A stretch of 64,000 nucleotides of DNA from Desertimonas sp963732335 (GCA_963732335.1 CAVSZO010000026.1:310001-374000), one strand, 5' to 3'; shown: positions 47,778-56,848, counted from the stretch's first letter. Translations and numbers: made by a program. Notes: a model not told the origin generated them from the sequence alone.

Positions 47778-48906
47778 ATGACCAGACAAGCAACACCCGC
47801 GGCATCGGTCGATCGGTCACGGGAGGCGGCGGTGGGGCGCTGTTGCTGCGGCAACCGTGTTCGGCCTGTCGGGCGTCATCGCCGCGACCAACGTTGCGGT
47901 GGCGAGCACCGACACCACCGAGCCCGCAGCAGACGACACGGCCCCGGCCGCGACAGACACCGCCGGCACCGACACGGCGGGGACCGACACGGCGGGGACC
48001 GCTGCCGGCGGTTCCCTGCCCGGCGAAGGAATCGAGATCGCCTTCATCCAGGGCGTGATCGGCGACGAGTTCTACATCTCGATGGACTGCGGCGTGCAGG
48101 ACGCCGCCGAGGAGCTCGGCGCGAGCGTGAACGTGCAGGGACCCGATGCATTCGATGCCACGCTGCAGAATCCGATCATCGACGCCGTGGTCGCCAGTGA
48201 GCCGGATGCGATCCTGATCGCCCCCAACGACGTCGAGGCGTCGGCCGGCCCGCTGCAGCGGGCCCAGGAAGCGGGCATCGAGGTGATCCTCGTCGACACG
48301 GTCGTCAACGACGAATCGATCGGCGCGTCACGGATCGCGTCAGACAATCACCAAGGCGGGGTGATGGCCGCTGATGCTCTCGCCGAACTGATCGGCGAGG
48401 AGGGCACGGTGATGGTGATCAACGTCAACCCGGGCATCTCCACCACGGACGCACGGCAGGCCGGGTTCGAGGAGCAGATCGCCACGTACCCGAACATCGA
48501 GTACATCGGTACGGAGTTCAGCAACAACGAGCCGGCCCGTGCCGCCGAGATCGTGACGGCGGCGCTGGCCGCCAACCCCGACCTCAACGGCGTCTTCGGC
48601 ACCAACCTGTTCTCGGCTCAGGGCACCGCCACCGGCATCGCCCAGGCCGGCGCTCAAGGTGACGTCTCGGTCGTCGGCTTCGATGCCGGGCCGGCCCAGA
48701 TCGAGCAGCTCGAGGCCGGCGACGTCCAGGCGCTCGTCGTCCAGAAGCCCTACGACATCGGCTTCCAGGGGGTCGAGCAGGCGGTCGCTGCGGTGAACGG
48801 CGAGGAAGTCACTCCGGAGATCGCCACGGACTTCGTGGTGGCCACGGCCGACAACCTCGAGGATCCGGAGATCGCCCCATTCCTGTACAAGGCGGAGTGC
48901 GACTGA
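47778..48906 (+). CDS. Periplasmic-type sugar-binding protein of the ABC importer, N-terminal frame breaks
   Basis: Secreted or lipid-anchored receptor that delivers the sugar to the permease. ATG 47778 has the Shine-Dalgarno AAGGGGG about 8 bp upstream. The signal peptide (…LLLAATVFGLSGVIAATNV) is broken by slips near 47825 and 47850. A Thr/Asp/Ala-rich linker with TDTAG repeats follows. Then the RbsB-type domain: IEIAFIQGVIGDEFYISMDC, DAILIAPNDVEASAGPLQ, VILVDTVVNDES, ASDNHQGGVMAADAL and VSVVGFDAGPAQIEQLEAGD. About 375 residues. Last gene of the plus-strand operon, ended by a strong hairpin. Confidence 0.92.
47968..48000 (+). repeat. Tandem 15-bp repeat coding a TDTAG linker
   Basis: ACCGACACGGCGGGG occurs twice in a row (47968-47982, 47983-47997), with a third degenerate unit before it, encoding Thr-Asp-Thr-Ala-Gly repeats between the signal peptide and the sugar-binding domain. 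Likely a flexible wall-spanning spacer whose length could vary between strains. Confidence 0.75.
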
Positions 48907-48920
48907 CCACCCGCTGAGCA

Positions 48921-48969
48921 ACCGATGGGTGTTTTTCATGACCGAACCGTCATGAGAACACCCATCGGT
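48921..48969. terminator. Two-way terminator hairpin after the sugar operon
   Basis: ACCGATGGGTGTT (48921-48933) pairs with AACACCCATCGGT (48957-48969). Inside, TCATGAC pairs with GTCATGA around a 6-nt loop. It lies 14 bp past the binding-protein stop and 11 bp before the convergent exporter stop, so it can serve both strands. Confidence 0.85.
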
Positions 48970-48980
48970 CGGGCGACGCG

Positions 48981-50870
48981 CTAGCTCACCAGGAGTTGGG
49001 AGTCGTCGGACTCGGGTCGGAACTGCGTGCGGTAGAGCTCGGCGTAGCGCCCGCCGGCGGCGAGCAGCTCGTCGTGGCGGCCCCGTTCGACGATGCGGCC
49101 GTCCTCGACGACGAGGATCTGATCGGCGGCGATGATCGTCGACAACCGGTGGGCGATCACCAGCGCCGTGCGCCCTTCCAGCGCTGTGTCCAACGCCGCC
49201 TGGACGTCGGCTTCCGACGTCGAATCGAGGCTCGACGTCGCTTCATCGAGGATCACGACCGGCGGCTGGGCGAGCAGCAGTCGGGCGATCGTCAAGCGCT
49301 GCCGCTCACCACCCGACAGCCGGTAACCGCGCTCACCGACGACGGTGTCGAGACCGGCGGGGAGGGAGCGCACGAGTGCTTCGAGGTGGGCGTCGCGTAG
49401 CGCCGACCACAGCTGCTCCTCGGACGCCTCGGGAGCGGCAAACAGCAGGTTCCCACGGATGCTGTCGTGGAACAGGTGGCCGTCCTGGGTGACCATGCCG
49501 ACGGTCCGGCGCAGCGATTCGAACGTCAGCCGGCGAACGTCGACACCGCCAATCGACACCGATCCGGAGTCGACGTCGTACAGCCTCGGGAGCAGTGAAG
49601 CGATCGTCGATTTGCCGGCGCCCGACGAGCCCACGAGGGCGACGACCTGGCCCGGCTCGATGCTGAAGGAGATGTGGTGAAGGACCTCGTCGCCCCCACG
49701 GGTGTCGAGCGTGGCGACCTCCTCGAGCGATGCCAGGGAGACCTTGTCGGCGGTCGGATAGGCGAAGCTCACGTCGTCGAAGGCAACGTCGACTGGTCCG
49801 GGCGGCACCGTCGTGGCGTTCGGCGCCTCGTCGATCAACGGCTCCAGGTCGAGCACCTCGAAGACCCGCTCGAAGCTGACCAGTGCGGTCATCGCGTCGA
49901 CGCGGGCGCTCGCCAGCGCCGTGAGCGGGGCGTAGAGCTGGCCGAGCAACAGCGCCATCGTGACCACCGTCCCGGCATCGAGGCGGCCGCGGACGGCGAG
50001 GAAGCCGCCGAGGCCGTAGACGAGGGCGAGGGCGAGCGCCGACACGAGGGCGAGCGCCGTGAGGAACACGAACTGGCCCATCGCCGAGCGCACGCCGATC
50101 TCCGCCACCCGTTCGGCTCGGCGGCCGAACTCCGCCTCCTCGCGCGGCGGGTCCCCGAACAGCTTCACGAGCGTCGCCCCAGGCGCCGAGAAGCGCTCGG
50201 TCATCTGTGTCGTCATCGCCGCGTTGTGACCGGCTGCCTCGCGCTCCAGGTGGGCGAGCCGCGAGCCCATCCGCCGCGCCGGGACGACGAAGATCGGTAG
50301 CAGCACGAGCGTCAGCAGCGTGATCGACCAGGAGAGGCTCAGCATCACGGCCAGCGTCAGCACGAGCGCAATCACATTGCTCACCACGCCGGACAGCGTC
50401 CACGTGAACGCCCGCTGGGCACCGATCACATCGTTGTTCAAGCGGCTGACGAGGGCGCCGGTCCTCGTTCGCATGAAGAACGCCACCGGCATCCGTTGCA
50501 CGTGGGCGAAGACGGCGCGACGCAGGTCGAGGATCACGCCCTCGCCGATCTTCGCCGACTGCCAGCGTTCAGCCAGCCCGAAACCGGCGTCGGCGACGGC
50601 GACCACGGCGATCAGGATCGCCAGGGCGATTACCGTGCTGGCCCGCCCCGCCGTGGTGATCTCGTCGACGACACGGCCGGCGAGGACCGGCGTAGCGACG
50701 GTGAGCAGCGACCCGATGACGCTGAGCACGACGAACCAGATGAGCGCCCGGCGGTGCGGTTTGGCGAAGGCGATGATGCGGCGCAGCGTCGCCTTGCTGA
50801 CCGTCCGCCTTCGCCGCTCGCCGTGGATCGCGCTCTCCATCGCCATCCAGTGGCTGAAGTCCATCTGCAT
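48981..50870 (-). CDS. ABC exporter, fused membrane and ATPase domains (MsbA/multidrug half-transporter)
   Basis: Intact, about 629 residues. The membrane domain has six spans (ALIWFVVLSVIGSLLTVATP, STVIALAILIAVVAVADAGF, VVSNVIALVLTLAVMLSLSW, ITLLTLVLLPIFVV, MGQFVFLTALALVSALALAL, TVVTMALLLGQLYAPLTAL). The ATPase domain has GSSGAGKST, LSGGERQRL, VVILDEATSSLD and IAHRLSTI. It would work as a homodimer and expel drugs, lipids or peptides. ATG 50870 has no Shine-Dalgarno but lies right after a MerR-type promoter carrying a SoxR-like box, so SoxR may control it. A family member is a SoxR target in Streptomyces. Confidence 0.93.
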   Translation of the reverse strand: MQMDFSHWMAMESAIHGERRRRTVSKATLRRIIAFAKPHRRALIWFVVLSVIGSLLTVATPVLAGRVVDEITTAGRASTVIALAILIAVVAVADAGFGLAERWQSAKIGEGVILDLRRAVFAHVQRMPVAFFMRTRTGALVSRLNNDVIGAQRAFTWTLSGVVSNVIALVLTLAVMLSLSWSITLLTLVLLPIFVVPARRMGSRLAHLEREAAGHNAAMTTQMTERFSAPGATLVKLFGDPPREEAEFGRRAERVAEIGVRSAMGQFVFLTALALVSALALALVYGLGGFLAVRGRLDAGTVVTMALLLGQLYAPLTALASARVDAMTALVSFERVFEVLDLEPLIDEAPNATTVPPGPVDVAFDDVSFAYPTADKVSLASLEEVATLDTRGGDEVLHHISFSIEPGQVVALVGSSGAGKSTIASLLPRLYDVDSGSVSIGGVDVRRLTFESLRRTVGMVTQDGHLFHDSIRGNLLFAAPEASEEQLWSALRDAHLEALVRSLPAGLDTVVGERGYRLSGGERQRLTIARLLLAQPPVVILDEATSSLDSTSEADVQAALDTALEGRTALVIAHRLSTIIAADQILVVEDGRIVERGRHDELLAAGGRYAELYRTQFRPESDDSQLLVS

Positions 50871-50876
50871 CAGTTC

Positions 50877-50907
50877 AGGATGGCAGTTCAAGCGGACTTG
50901 AAGTCAA
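50877..50907 (-). promoter_or_regulatory. SoxR-like box and MerR-type promoter for the ABC exporter
   Basis: TTCAAGCGGACTTGAA (50887-50902) is a perfect 6+6 dyad with the SoxR core TCAAG-N4-CTTGA. On the minus strand, -35 TTGACT (50907-50902) overlaps the dyad edge and leads directly into TCAAG. A 19-bp spacer leads to a weak -10 CATCCT (50882-50877), 6 bp before the exporter ATG. The layout equals that of the putA/soxR box at 7396-7426. Confidence 0.62.
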
Positions 50908-50940
50908 CGTACAGGCCGTGTTGTTGGGCACACTGCCAGG

Positions 50941-52990
50941 GTGATCTCGGCCGACACCTACCTCGAGCACACGATCACGGCGATGGCCGGCGACGGAGCC
51001 GTGCCACGCCCCGACCAGCGCGTCGCCGTGGGTTCACTCGTCGACGACCGGGCGCGGGTGCTCGTGGTGCAGGCGACCGGTTGGGGCAAGTCGGCGGTGT
51101 ACTGGGCGGCAACGCGGGCGCTGCGCGCCGCCGGCGGGGGCTACACGATCGTCGTCTCGCCGTTGCTCGCCCTGATGCGCGACCAGATCGCCGCCGCCGG
51201 GCGAGCCGGGCTCGTGGCGGCCACGGTCAACTCGACCAACGTCGAGGACTGGTCGGACGTGCTCGACGGCGTGCGCGGCGGATCCGTCGACGTCTTGTTG
51301 ATCTCCCCGGAGCGACTCGGCAATCCGCGATTCGCTGCCCAACTACCGGCGTTGCTGGCCGGCTGTGGACTGCTCGTCATCGACGAGGCGCATTGCGTGT
51401 CGGACTGGGGCTTCGACTTCCGCCCCGACTATCAGCGCCTGACCCACACGCTGCTCACCCTTGCGCCGGGGACGCCGGTGCTTGCCACCACGGCGACGGC
51501 CAACGCCAGGGTCACCGAGGACGTCGCCACCCAACTCGGTGACGGCACTGTCACGCTGCGCGGATCGTTGGCGCGCACGTCGCTGCGCCTCGCCGTCGTC
51601 CCCCGCCTCGACGGCGTGCAGCGGGCGGCGTGGGTCGCCGACGCGCTCGGCCGGCTGCCCGGCTCGGGGATCGTCTACGTCCTCACCGTCGCCGAGACGG
51701 ACCGCGTCGCCGGCCTGCTCACGGCCCGGGGATACGACGTCGCCGCCTACTCGTCGGCCGTCGGCACGGCCGAGCGGGAAGCGCTCGAGGATCGCCTGCG
51801 GCGCAACGAGGTCAAGGCCCTCGTCGCCACTTCGGCCCTTGGGATGGGCTTCGACAAGCCTGACCTGGCGTTCTGCATCCACGTCGGGTCGCCGGCGTCG
51901 CCGGTCGCCTACTACCAGCAGGTCGGACGCGCCGGGCGGGCGCTCGAAGACGCCGTGGCGGTGCTGCTCCCGTCGGCGGGCGACGAGCAGATCTGGGAGT
52001 ACTTCGCGACGTCGGGGATCCCCGTGCCCGAGCACGTCGACGCCGTCCTCGGCGCACTGGTCGCCGGGGCCTCATCGGTGCCTGCGATCGAATCGGCGAC
52101 GAAGCTGCGTCGCGGCCGGGTCGAGGCGTTGCTCAAGATCCTCGCCGTCGACGGAGTCGTCGCCAGGGGCATCGACGGGTGGGCGGCAACCGGGACTCCG
52201 TGGACCTACGACGCCGCCAAGTGGCACGCGCTGCGGAGGGTGCGCGAGGCCGAGGCCGACTTGATGCGGCGCTACGCGGCCGGCGACGGATGCCTGATGC
52301 AGTTCCTCCAGCAAGCGCTCGACGACCCGGACCCAACACCGTGCGGGCGGTGCTCCGTGTGCACCGGCGAGCTCCCGTACCCCGGCGCTTCGGCCGTTGA
52401 CGCCTCGACCGAGCAAGGCGCGGCAGTACTTGCGCACGCTCGACGTCGAGCTCGAGCCGCGCAAGCTGTGGCCGAGCGGACTGGCCGGTCGCAAGGGCAG
52501 GATCACGGGGTGTGGAGTCGGCCGGGCGCTGGCGTTCGCCGACGACGCGGCGTGGAGCGACTCCATCGCCGCCCTCGGCGATGGCGACCGTCCGGTCAGT
52601 GCCGAGATCGCCGACGCGATCGTCGCCGTGCTGAGCCGCTGGAGGCGATCGTGGGAGCGACCGGTCGCCGTGGTACCGATGCCGTCGCGGCGGCGACCGC
52701 AGCTGATCCGCTCGCTTGCCGAGCACATCGCCACCGTCGGCAAGCTCCCGCTCGTCGACGCCGTGGAGATCGCCGGCCCGCCGCCTCCGACGGACGTCGC
52801 CTCTGCCGCCCGAGCGTCTGCGCTACTCGGTTCGCTGCGGGTAGCCGACGGCGTGCGCCTGCCGGCCGGGCCTGCTCTGCTCGTCGACGACACCTACCGC
52901 TCCGGCTGGACCGTCACCGTCGCCGCCGCCCTGCTCACCGACGCCGGGGCGACGTCGGTGCTGCCCGTTGTGATCCACAAGCTGCCCTGA
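50941..52990 (+). CDS. recQ: RecQ-family DNA helicase with C-terminal phosphoribosyltransferase-like domain, frame broken
   Basis: 3'-5' DNA helicase for recombination repair, about 683 residues. Motor: QATGWGKSAVYW (Walker A), VSPLLALMRDQI (Ia), VIDEAHCVSDWGFDFRPDY (II and aromatic loop), TATAN (III), SALGMGFDKPDL (V) and QQVGRAGRA (VI). A zinc-like cluster CGRCSVC follows. After an extra G near 52415 comes a PRTase-type domain with PVAVVPMPSRRRPQL and the PRPP loop LLVDDTYRSGWTV, a fusion seen in actinobacterial RecQ-like proteins. Start GTG 50941 (MISADTYLEHTI). Divergent from the ABC exporter. Confidence 0.92.
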
Positions 52991-53085
52991 CCGGCGCCGG
53001 CCAGCCGACTCCTCAACACCACACGTACGGCCATTTCCACGCACGGGCGACGACGCGACCGCGACGATGGCGGACGCTGGGATCC

Positions 53086-53826
53086 ATGGATACCCCCCAC
53101 TTCCTCCACAACCCCGCCCCGCCGACGCTGTCGCCGGCCGCCCTGCGCGTCGAGCAGCACGTCACGCTGATGACCCCGCGGCGTCGGCCCAATTGGGTCA
53201 TCGCCGGGTTGAACCTGTTCATCTCCGTCCTCTACGGGAGGCGCGCCTCACTGCAGAAGTTCCTCGTGCTCGAGCACCTCGCCCAAGTGCCGTACCAGTC
53301 GTGGGAACGTGTCGCCCACCGCCGCATTTCGGGCACCCGCGGCCAGTCGAGCCTCGCCCGCCGCATCCAGGTCCGCGTCGCCGAGGCCCGAGCCTCGCAC
53401 GACAACGAGCAGTGGCACATGCTCGTGATGGAGGACCTCCTGGCACGGCGCAACCACCGGCTGGCACGCTTTCGCTTCCGGATGCTCCCCCGCATGATCG
53501 CCGCCCCCTGGCACGTCGCGACGTGGCTGCTGCACCTCATCCAGCCGGCGTGGAGCTATGCGCTCAACGCCGCATTCGAGGATCACGCCGAGTACGAATA
53601 CATGCGCTTCGTCGCCGCCAACCCGCAACTCGACCGTCACCCGTTCGTCAGCGAGCTCGCCGATCGGTGGACCTACTCCGTGACCATCGCCGACGTCTTG
53701 CGCCAGATCGGCCACGACGAGCGCTGTCACAAGCTCGACAGCATCGACGCCGCCAACGCCGAGCGCGGTTCCCGCCCCGACGTCGCCGCCAGAGCAAGCG
53801 ACGAGCGGATGGACGACGCGGCATAA
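53086..53826 (+). CDS. Diiron protein of the alternative-oxidase type
   Basis: Intact 246-residue protein. The spacing of carboxylates fits the alternative oxidase (AOX) diiron site: Glu63 in VLEHLAQVPY, Glu108-x-x-His111 in NEQWHMLVMED, Glu165/169 in FEDHAEYEYMRF, and Glu212-x-x-His215 in GHDERCHKLD. AOX passes electrons from quinol straight to O2 at the membrane surface, without proton pumping. Amphipathic helices (MIAAPWHVATWLLHLIQPAW) could dock it to the membrane. The match is by motif only, and it could be a related diiron oxygenase. ATG 53086 follows recQ by 95 bp, possibly co-transcribed. Confidence 0.72.
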   Translation: MDTPHFLHNPAPPTLSPAALRVEQHVTLMTPRRRPNWVIAGLNLFISVLYGRRASLQKFLVLEHLAQVPYQSWERVAHRRISGTRGQSSLARRIQVRVAEARASHDNEQWHMLVMEDLLARRNHRLARFRFRMLPRMIAAPWHVATWLLHLIQPAWSYALNAAFEDHAEYEYMRFVAANPQLDRHPFVSELADRWTYSVTIADVLRQIGHDERCHKLDSIDAANAERGSRPDVAARASDERMDDAA

Positions 53827-53898
53827 CGGCTCACCGACGAAGCGATGACAGCCTGATGGGTCAGCTCGTCGCCCTTACGCAATCGCCGGTTCTCGGGA

Positions 53899-53912
53899 GG
53901 GGGACGTCCCCC
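53899..53912. terminator. GGGGGACGTCCCCC palindrome
   Basis: Perfect 14-bp palindrome 72 bp past the diiron gene stop, with weaker outer pairing (GGGA ... TCCC). It may end the recQ/diiron transcript before the ECF41 promoter. Confidence 0.45.
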
Positions 53913-53965
53913 AGCACTCCCCCACCAGCGCCGGCGACCCTCTCCGGTGCCGAGGTGATCGGAGG

Positions 53966-53992
53966 TGTCACAGCCGGGGCCGCTGTCTTGTC
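53966..53992 (+). promoter_or_regulatory. ECF41-type promoter
   Basis: TGTCACA (53966-53972), 16 bp, then TGTC (53989-53992). The published ECF41 promoter is TGTCACA and CGTC with about this spacing, so only one base differs. Downstream lie a short inverted repeat TTGATCCTCGATCAA (54006-54020) and the Shine-Dalgarno AAGGAG (54019-54024). It drives the epimerase-type gene and its sigma factor, implying autoregulation. Confidence 0.8.
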
Positions 53993-54030
53993 TTTGGAGG
54001 TGTAGTTGATCCTCGATCAAGGAGTTGATG

Positions 54031-54963
54031 ATGCGAGTGTTTGTGGCAGGAGCCACGGGAGCGATCGGAAAGCAACTCGTGCCACGGTTGGTGGCCGCGG
54101 GCCATGAGGTCGTGGGAATGACCAGCAAGGAGTCCAATCGGGGTCTCGTCGGTGAGCTGGGAGCGACGCCGGTGGTGGCTGATGCGCTGGATGCTGATCA
54201 GGTCGCCGAGGCGGTGGGCCGGGCGAACCCGGAGGTGATCGTGCATCAGTTGACCGCGATCGGGTCGGTTGACATGCGCCATTTCGACCGTGATTTCGCG
54301 CTCACCAACCGGCTGCGGACCGAGGGCACCGATCATCTGCTGTCAGCGGGGCGGGCCGTCGGGGTGCGACGGTTCGTGGCGCAGAGCGCGGTGTACGGCT
54401 TTTACGCGCGTACCGGTGGCGCGGTCAAGAGCGAGGAGGACCCGTTCGATCCATCACCCCCGCGCGAGATACGCGAGAGCGCGGCCGCGATCCGGCATCT
54501 GGAGGAGGCTGTGCTCGGTGCCAACTGGACGGAGGGGATCGTGCTGCGCTACGGCGCCTTCTACGGTCCGGGCACGTCGCTGTCCGCGGGCGGCGAGCAG
54601 TTCGAGCTGGTCCGAAAGCGCAAGTTCCCGCTCGTCGGCAACGGTGGCGGAGTGTGGTCGTTCGTCCACATCGCCGACGCCGCCGAGGCGACGGCTGCCG
54701 CGGTCGACCACGGCAGGCCTGGTATCTACAACGTAGTGGACGACGATCCGGCACCGGTAGCGCAGTGGCTGCCAGCCCTCGCGCAGCGGCTCGGAGCCAA
54801 GAAGCCGATGCGCGTTCCTCGATTCGTCGGGCGGATGTTCGCCGGTGAGACCGGCGCACTGTTCATGACCGAGATCCGTGGCGCGTCGAACACGAAGGCC
54901 AAGCGCGAGTTGGGGTGGCAGCCCAAGCACCCGAGCTGGCGTGAGGGGTTCGCAGCAGCATGA
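54031..54963 (+). CDS. NAD-dependent epimerase/dehydratase-type SDR (ECF41 partner)
   Basis: Intact, about 310 residues, extended SDR fold: VFVAGATGAIGKQLVPRLVA (NAD-binding), active-site region with FVAQSAVYGFYA (YxxxK-type Tyr; Lys replaced or shifted, RTGGAVKSEEDP follows), LRYGAFYGPGTSL and AKRELGWQPKHPSWREGF. ECF41 sigma genes are typically next to a carboxymuconolactone decarboxylase, oxidoreductase or epimerase (COE); this is the epimerase kind. ATG 54031 has AAGGAG 6 bp upstream. The stop overlaps the sigma gene (ATGA). The reaction is unknown for the group. Confidence 0.9.
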   Translation: MRVFVAGATGAIGKQLVPRLVAAGHEVVGMTSKESNRGLVGELGATPVVADALDADQVAEAVGRANPEVIVHQLTAIGSVDMRHFDRDFALTNRLRTEGTDHLLSAGRAVGVRRFVAQSAVYGFYARTGGAVKSEEDPFDPSPPREIRESAAAIRHLEEAVLGANWTEGIVLRYGAFYGPGTSLSAGGEQFELVRKRKFPLVGNGGGVWSFVHIADAAEATAAAVDHGRPGIYNVVDDDPAPVAQWLPALAQRLGAKKPMRVPRFVGRMFAGETGALFMTEIRGASNTKAKRELGWQPKHPSWREGFAAA

Positions 54964-55878
54964 CCGATCGCGAGCGACTGCTTGACGAGCTGCGGCCCGT
55001 CGCGTTCGCAATCGCCTACCGGATGCTCGGCAGCGTCTCCGAGGCCGAGGACGTGGTGCAAGAAGCGCTGCTGCGGGTGCATCAGGCGCTTGATGCCGGC
55101 GAGCGGCTCGCATCACCGCGCGCGTTCATCGCCACCGTGACCACCCGGCTGGCGATCAACGAGCTGCGCTCCGCCCGCGTCCGCCGCGAGCACTATGTCG
55201 GCGAGTGGCTGCCAGAACCGATCATCACCGACGGCAACGATGATCCGGCCCGGCACACTGAGATCGCCGAGTCGCTGTCGCTGGCCATGTTGGCGCTGCT
55301 GGAGAGCCTCTCGCCTGAGCAGCGAGCCGTGCTGCTTCTGCACGATGTGTTCGACTACGGGTATCCGGAGGTCGCGGCGATCGTCGGCAAGAGCGAGGAC
55401 AACGTGCGCCAGCTCGCCAGCCGCGCCAGACGCCACGTCGAGCAGCGCCGGCCCCGCTTCCAAACGACGCGTGAGCAGCGCGACGAGCTCGCACGACGGT
55501 TCTTCGCGGCCGCCGAGCAAGGCGACCTCGCTGCGCTCGAGGCGCTGCTCGCTCATGACGTGACGCTGGCCGGTGACGGCGGTGGCAAGGTTCCGGCCCT
55601 CGCACGCTCGGTGCGCGGGCGCAGCCGTGTCGCGCGACGCGGTGATCAACTGGGTCCGCCGGGTCGCCCGCCTTCCCGGCGTATCGTTGCGCCCCGTCGA
55701 GGTCAACGGCGGCCCGGGAGCGCTCCTGCTCGACGCACAGCAGCGGCTGATCGGCGTGTGCGCGCTCGACATCGCCGACGGTCAGATCAACAGCATCAGC
55801 GGGATCGTCAACCCCGACAAGCTGACGCACCTCGGGCCAGTCGCCGACCTCAGATCGCTACTGCGATCTGCGAGATGA
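54960..55878 (+). CDS. ECF41-type sigma factor with C-terminal SnoaL-like domain, frame broken
   Basis: RNA polymerase sigma factor of about 305 residues. Sigma region 2 (AFAIAYRMLGSVSEAEDVVQ) and region 4 (LSPEQRAVLLLHDVFDYGY with SEDNVRQLASRARRHV) are joined by a linker containing WLPEP, a hallmark of ECF41. The C-terminal SnoaL-like domain carries DGGGK and, near the end, NPDKL, the motifs reported to tune activity in place of a separate anti-sigma factor. A frame change near 55620 interrupts this domain; the corrected tail ends SLLRSAR at 55878. Coupled to the epimerase gene and sharing its ECF41-like promoter. Convergent with the LysR gene, 14 bp apart. Confidence 0.92.
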
Positions 55879-55892
55879 ACTCGCTCCACCGT

Positions 55893-56786
55893 TCAGGGTG
55901 AAGCTGCGACCGCGTCGAGGCAGGCCTGCACGAACGCTTTCACCTGGGCGCGTTGGTCGTTCCGGCGCCATGCGATCGAGAGATGGGCTGGGTCGAGACC
56001 GTCGACGGGGACCCACGTAATGCCCGGACGGGCGTAGATGACTGCGTTGCCTTCGGCCATCAGGTGCGCCGCGGCGCCGGAGGCGACGATCTCGTAGGTC
56101 TCGTCGGCCGTGGTGACCTCGGCGGCGATCTTGGCCGGCTGGCCGGCTCGTTGGTCGTTGGCGATCCAGAAGTCCCGAAGTGGACCGGCGGATTCGGGGA
56201 GTGCGAGGAGCGGTTCGTCGGCGATGTCGGCGAACGTGACCGACGAGCGGCCGGCGAGAGGGTGCTTGGTGCTGAGGGCGAGCACTCGCCGCTCGGTGAC
56301 CAGGATTTCGTTGGCGATGTCGTCGGCGTCGATCGGCAGCCAGAGAAAGGCGGTGTCGGTGACGCTGTCGCGCAGGCCGGCGGTGGGGTCGCCCCATCCG
56401 AAGGACCGCAGTTCGACCCGCCAGCCGGGCTGGCGTACTGCGAACTGGTCGATGACGCCGGGGTAGAGGGCGCGGCCGATCGACGTGAGCGTTCCAACCC
56501 GGAGCACGCGGGTATCCCGCGCTGCGGCCTCGGTGACGGTGGCCGTGGTGCCGTCCCACGACTCCAGCAGTACACGAGCGGATGCAAGCAGCGCCTCCCC
56601 GGCCTCGGTGAGCTTGACCTCTCGACGGTTGCGTTGCAGCAGTTGGGCGTGCAGCGCCGTCTCCAGTCCCTGGATCTGCTTGCTGAGTGCCGGTTGCGAG
56701 AGGTGTAGGCGGCGGGCGGCACGGGTGAAGTTGAGTTCCTCGGCGACAGCGACGAAGTAGCGCAGGTCCCGCAGATGGACGTCCAT
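55893..56786 (-). CDS. LysR-family transcriptional regulator
   Basis: Intact, 297 residues. N-terminal winged helix: LRDLRYFVAVAEELNFTRAA and LHLSQPALSKQIQGLE. The effector domain shows two Rossmann-like lobes (VLRVGTLTSIGRALYPGVI, LLALPESAGPLRDFW, AVIYARPGITWVPV). ATG 56786 is 62 bp from the divergent SDR gene, the standard layout for a LysR regulator that controls the neighbouring operon. Likely the activator of the SDR/aldo-keto reductase/metallo-hydrolase operon. The ligand is unknown. Confidence 0.94.
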   Translation of the reverse strand: MDVHLRDLRYFVAVAEELNFTRAARRLHLSQPALSKQIQGLETALHAQLLQRNRREVKLTEAGEALLASARVLLESWDGTTATVTEAAARDTRVLRVGTLTSIGRALYPGVIDQFAVRQPGWRVELRSFGWGDPTAGLRDSVTDTAFLWLPIDADDIANEILVTERRVLALSTKHPLAGRSSVTFADIADEPLLALPESAGPLRDFWIANDQRAGQPAKIAAEVTTADETYEIVASGAAAHLMAEGNAVIYARPGITWVPVDGLDPAHLSIAWRRNDQRAQVKAFVQACLDAVAASP

Positions 56787-56848
56787 AGCCAATCGCGATC
56801 AGAGCATGTATTGGACACGGCGTGCGACACGGCTGGATCCTCGGACCG

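Noticed and set aside
38641..48906. Assignment of the sugar locus to sulfoquinovose or myo-inositol breakdown
   Set aside because: No YihS-type isomerase, YihU-type reductase or sulfoquinovosidase is present, and iolG, iolE, iolD and iolB are absent. ManA and FGGY members do not fit either scheme.
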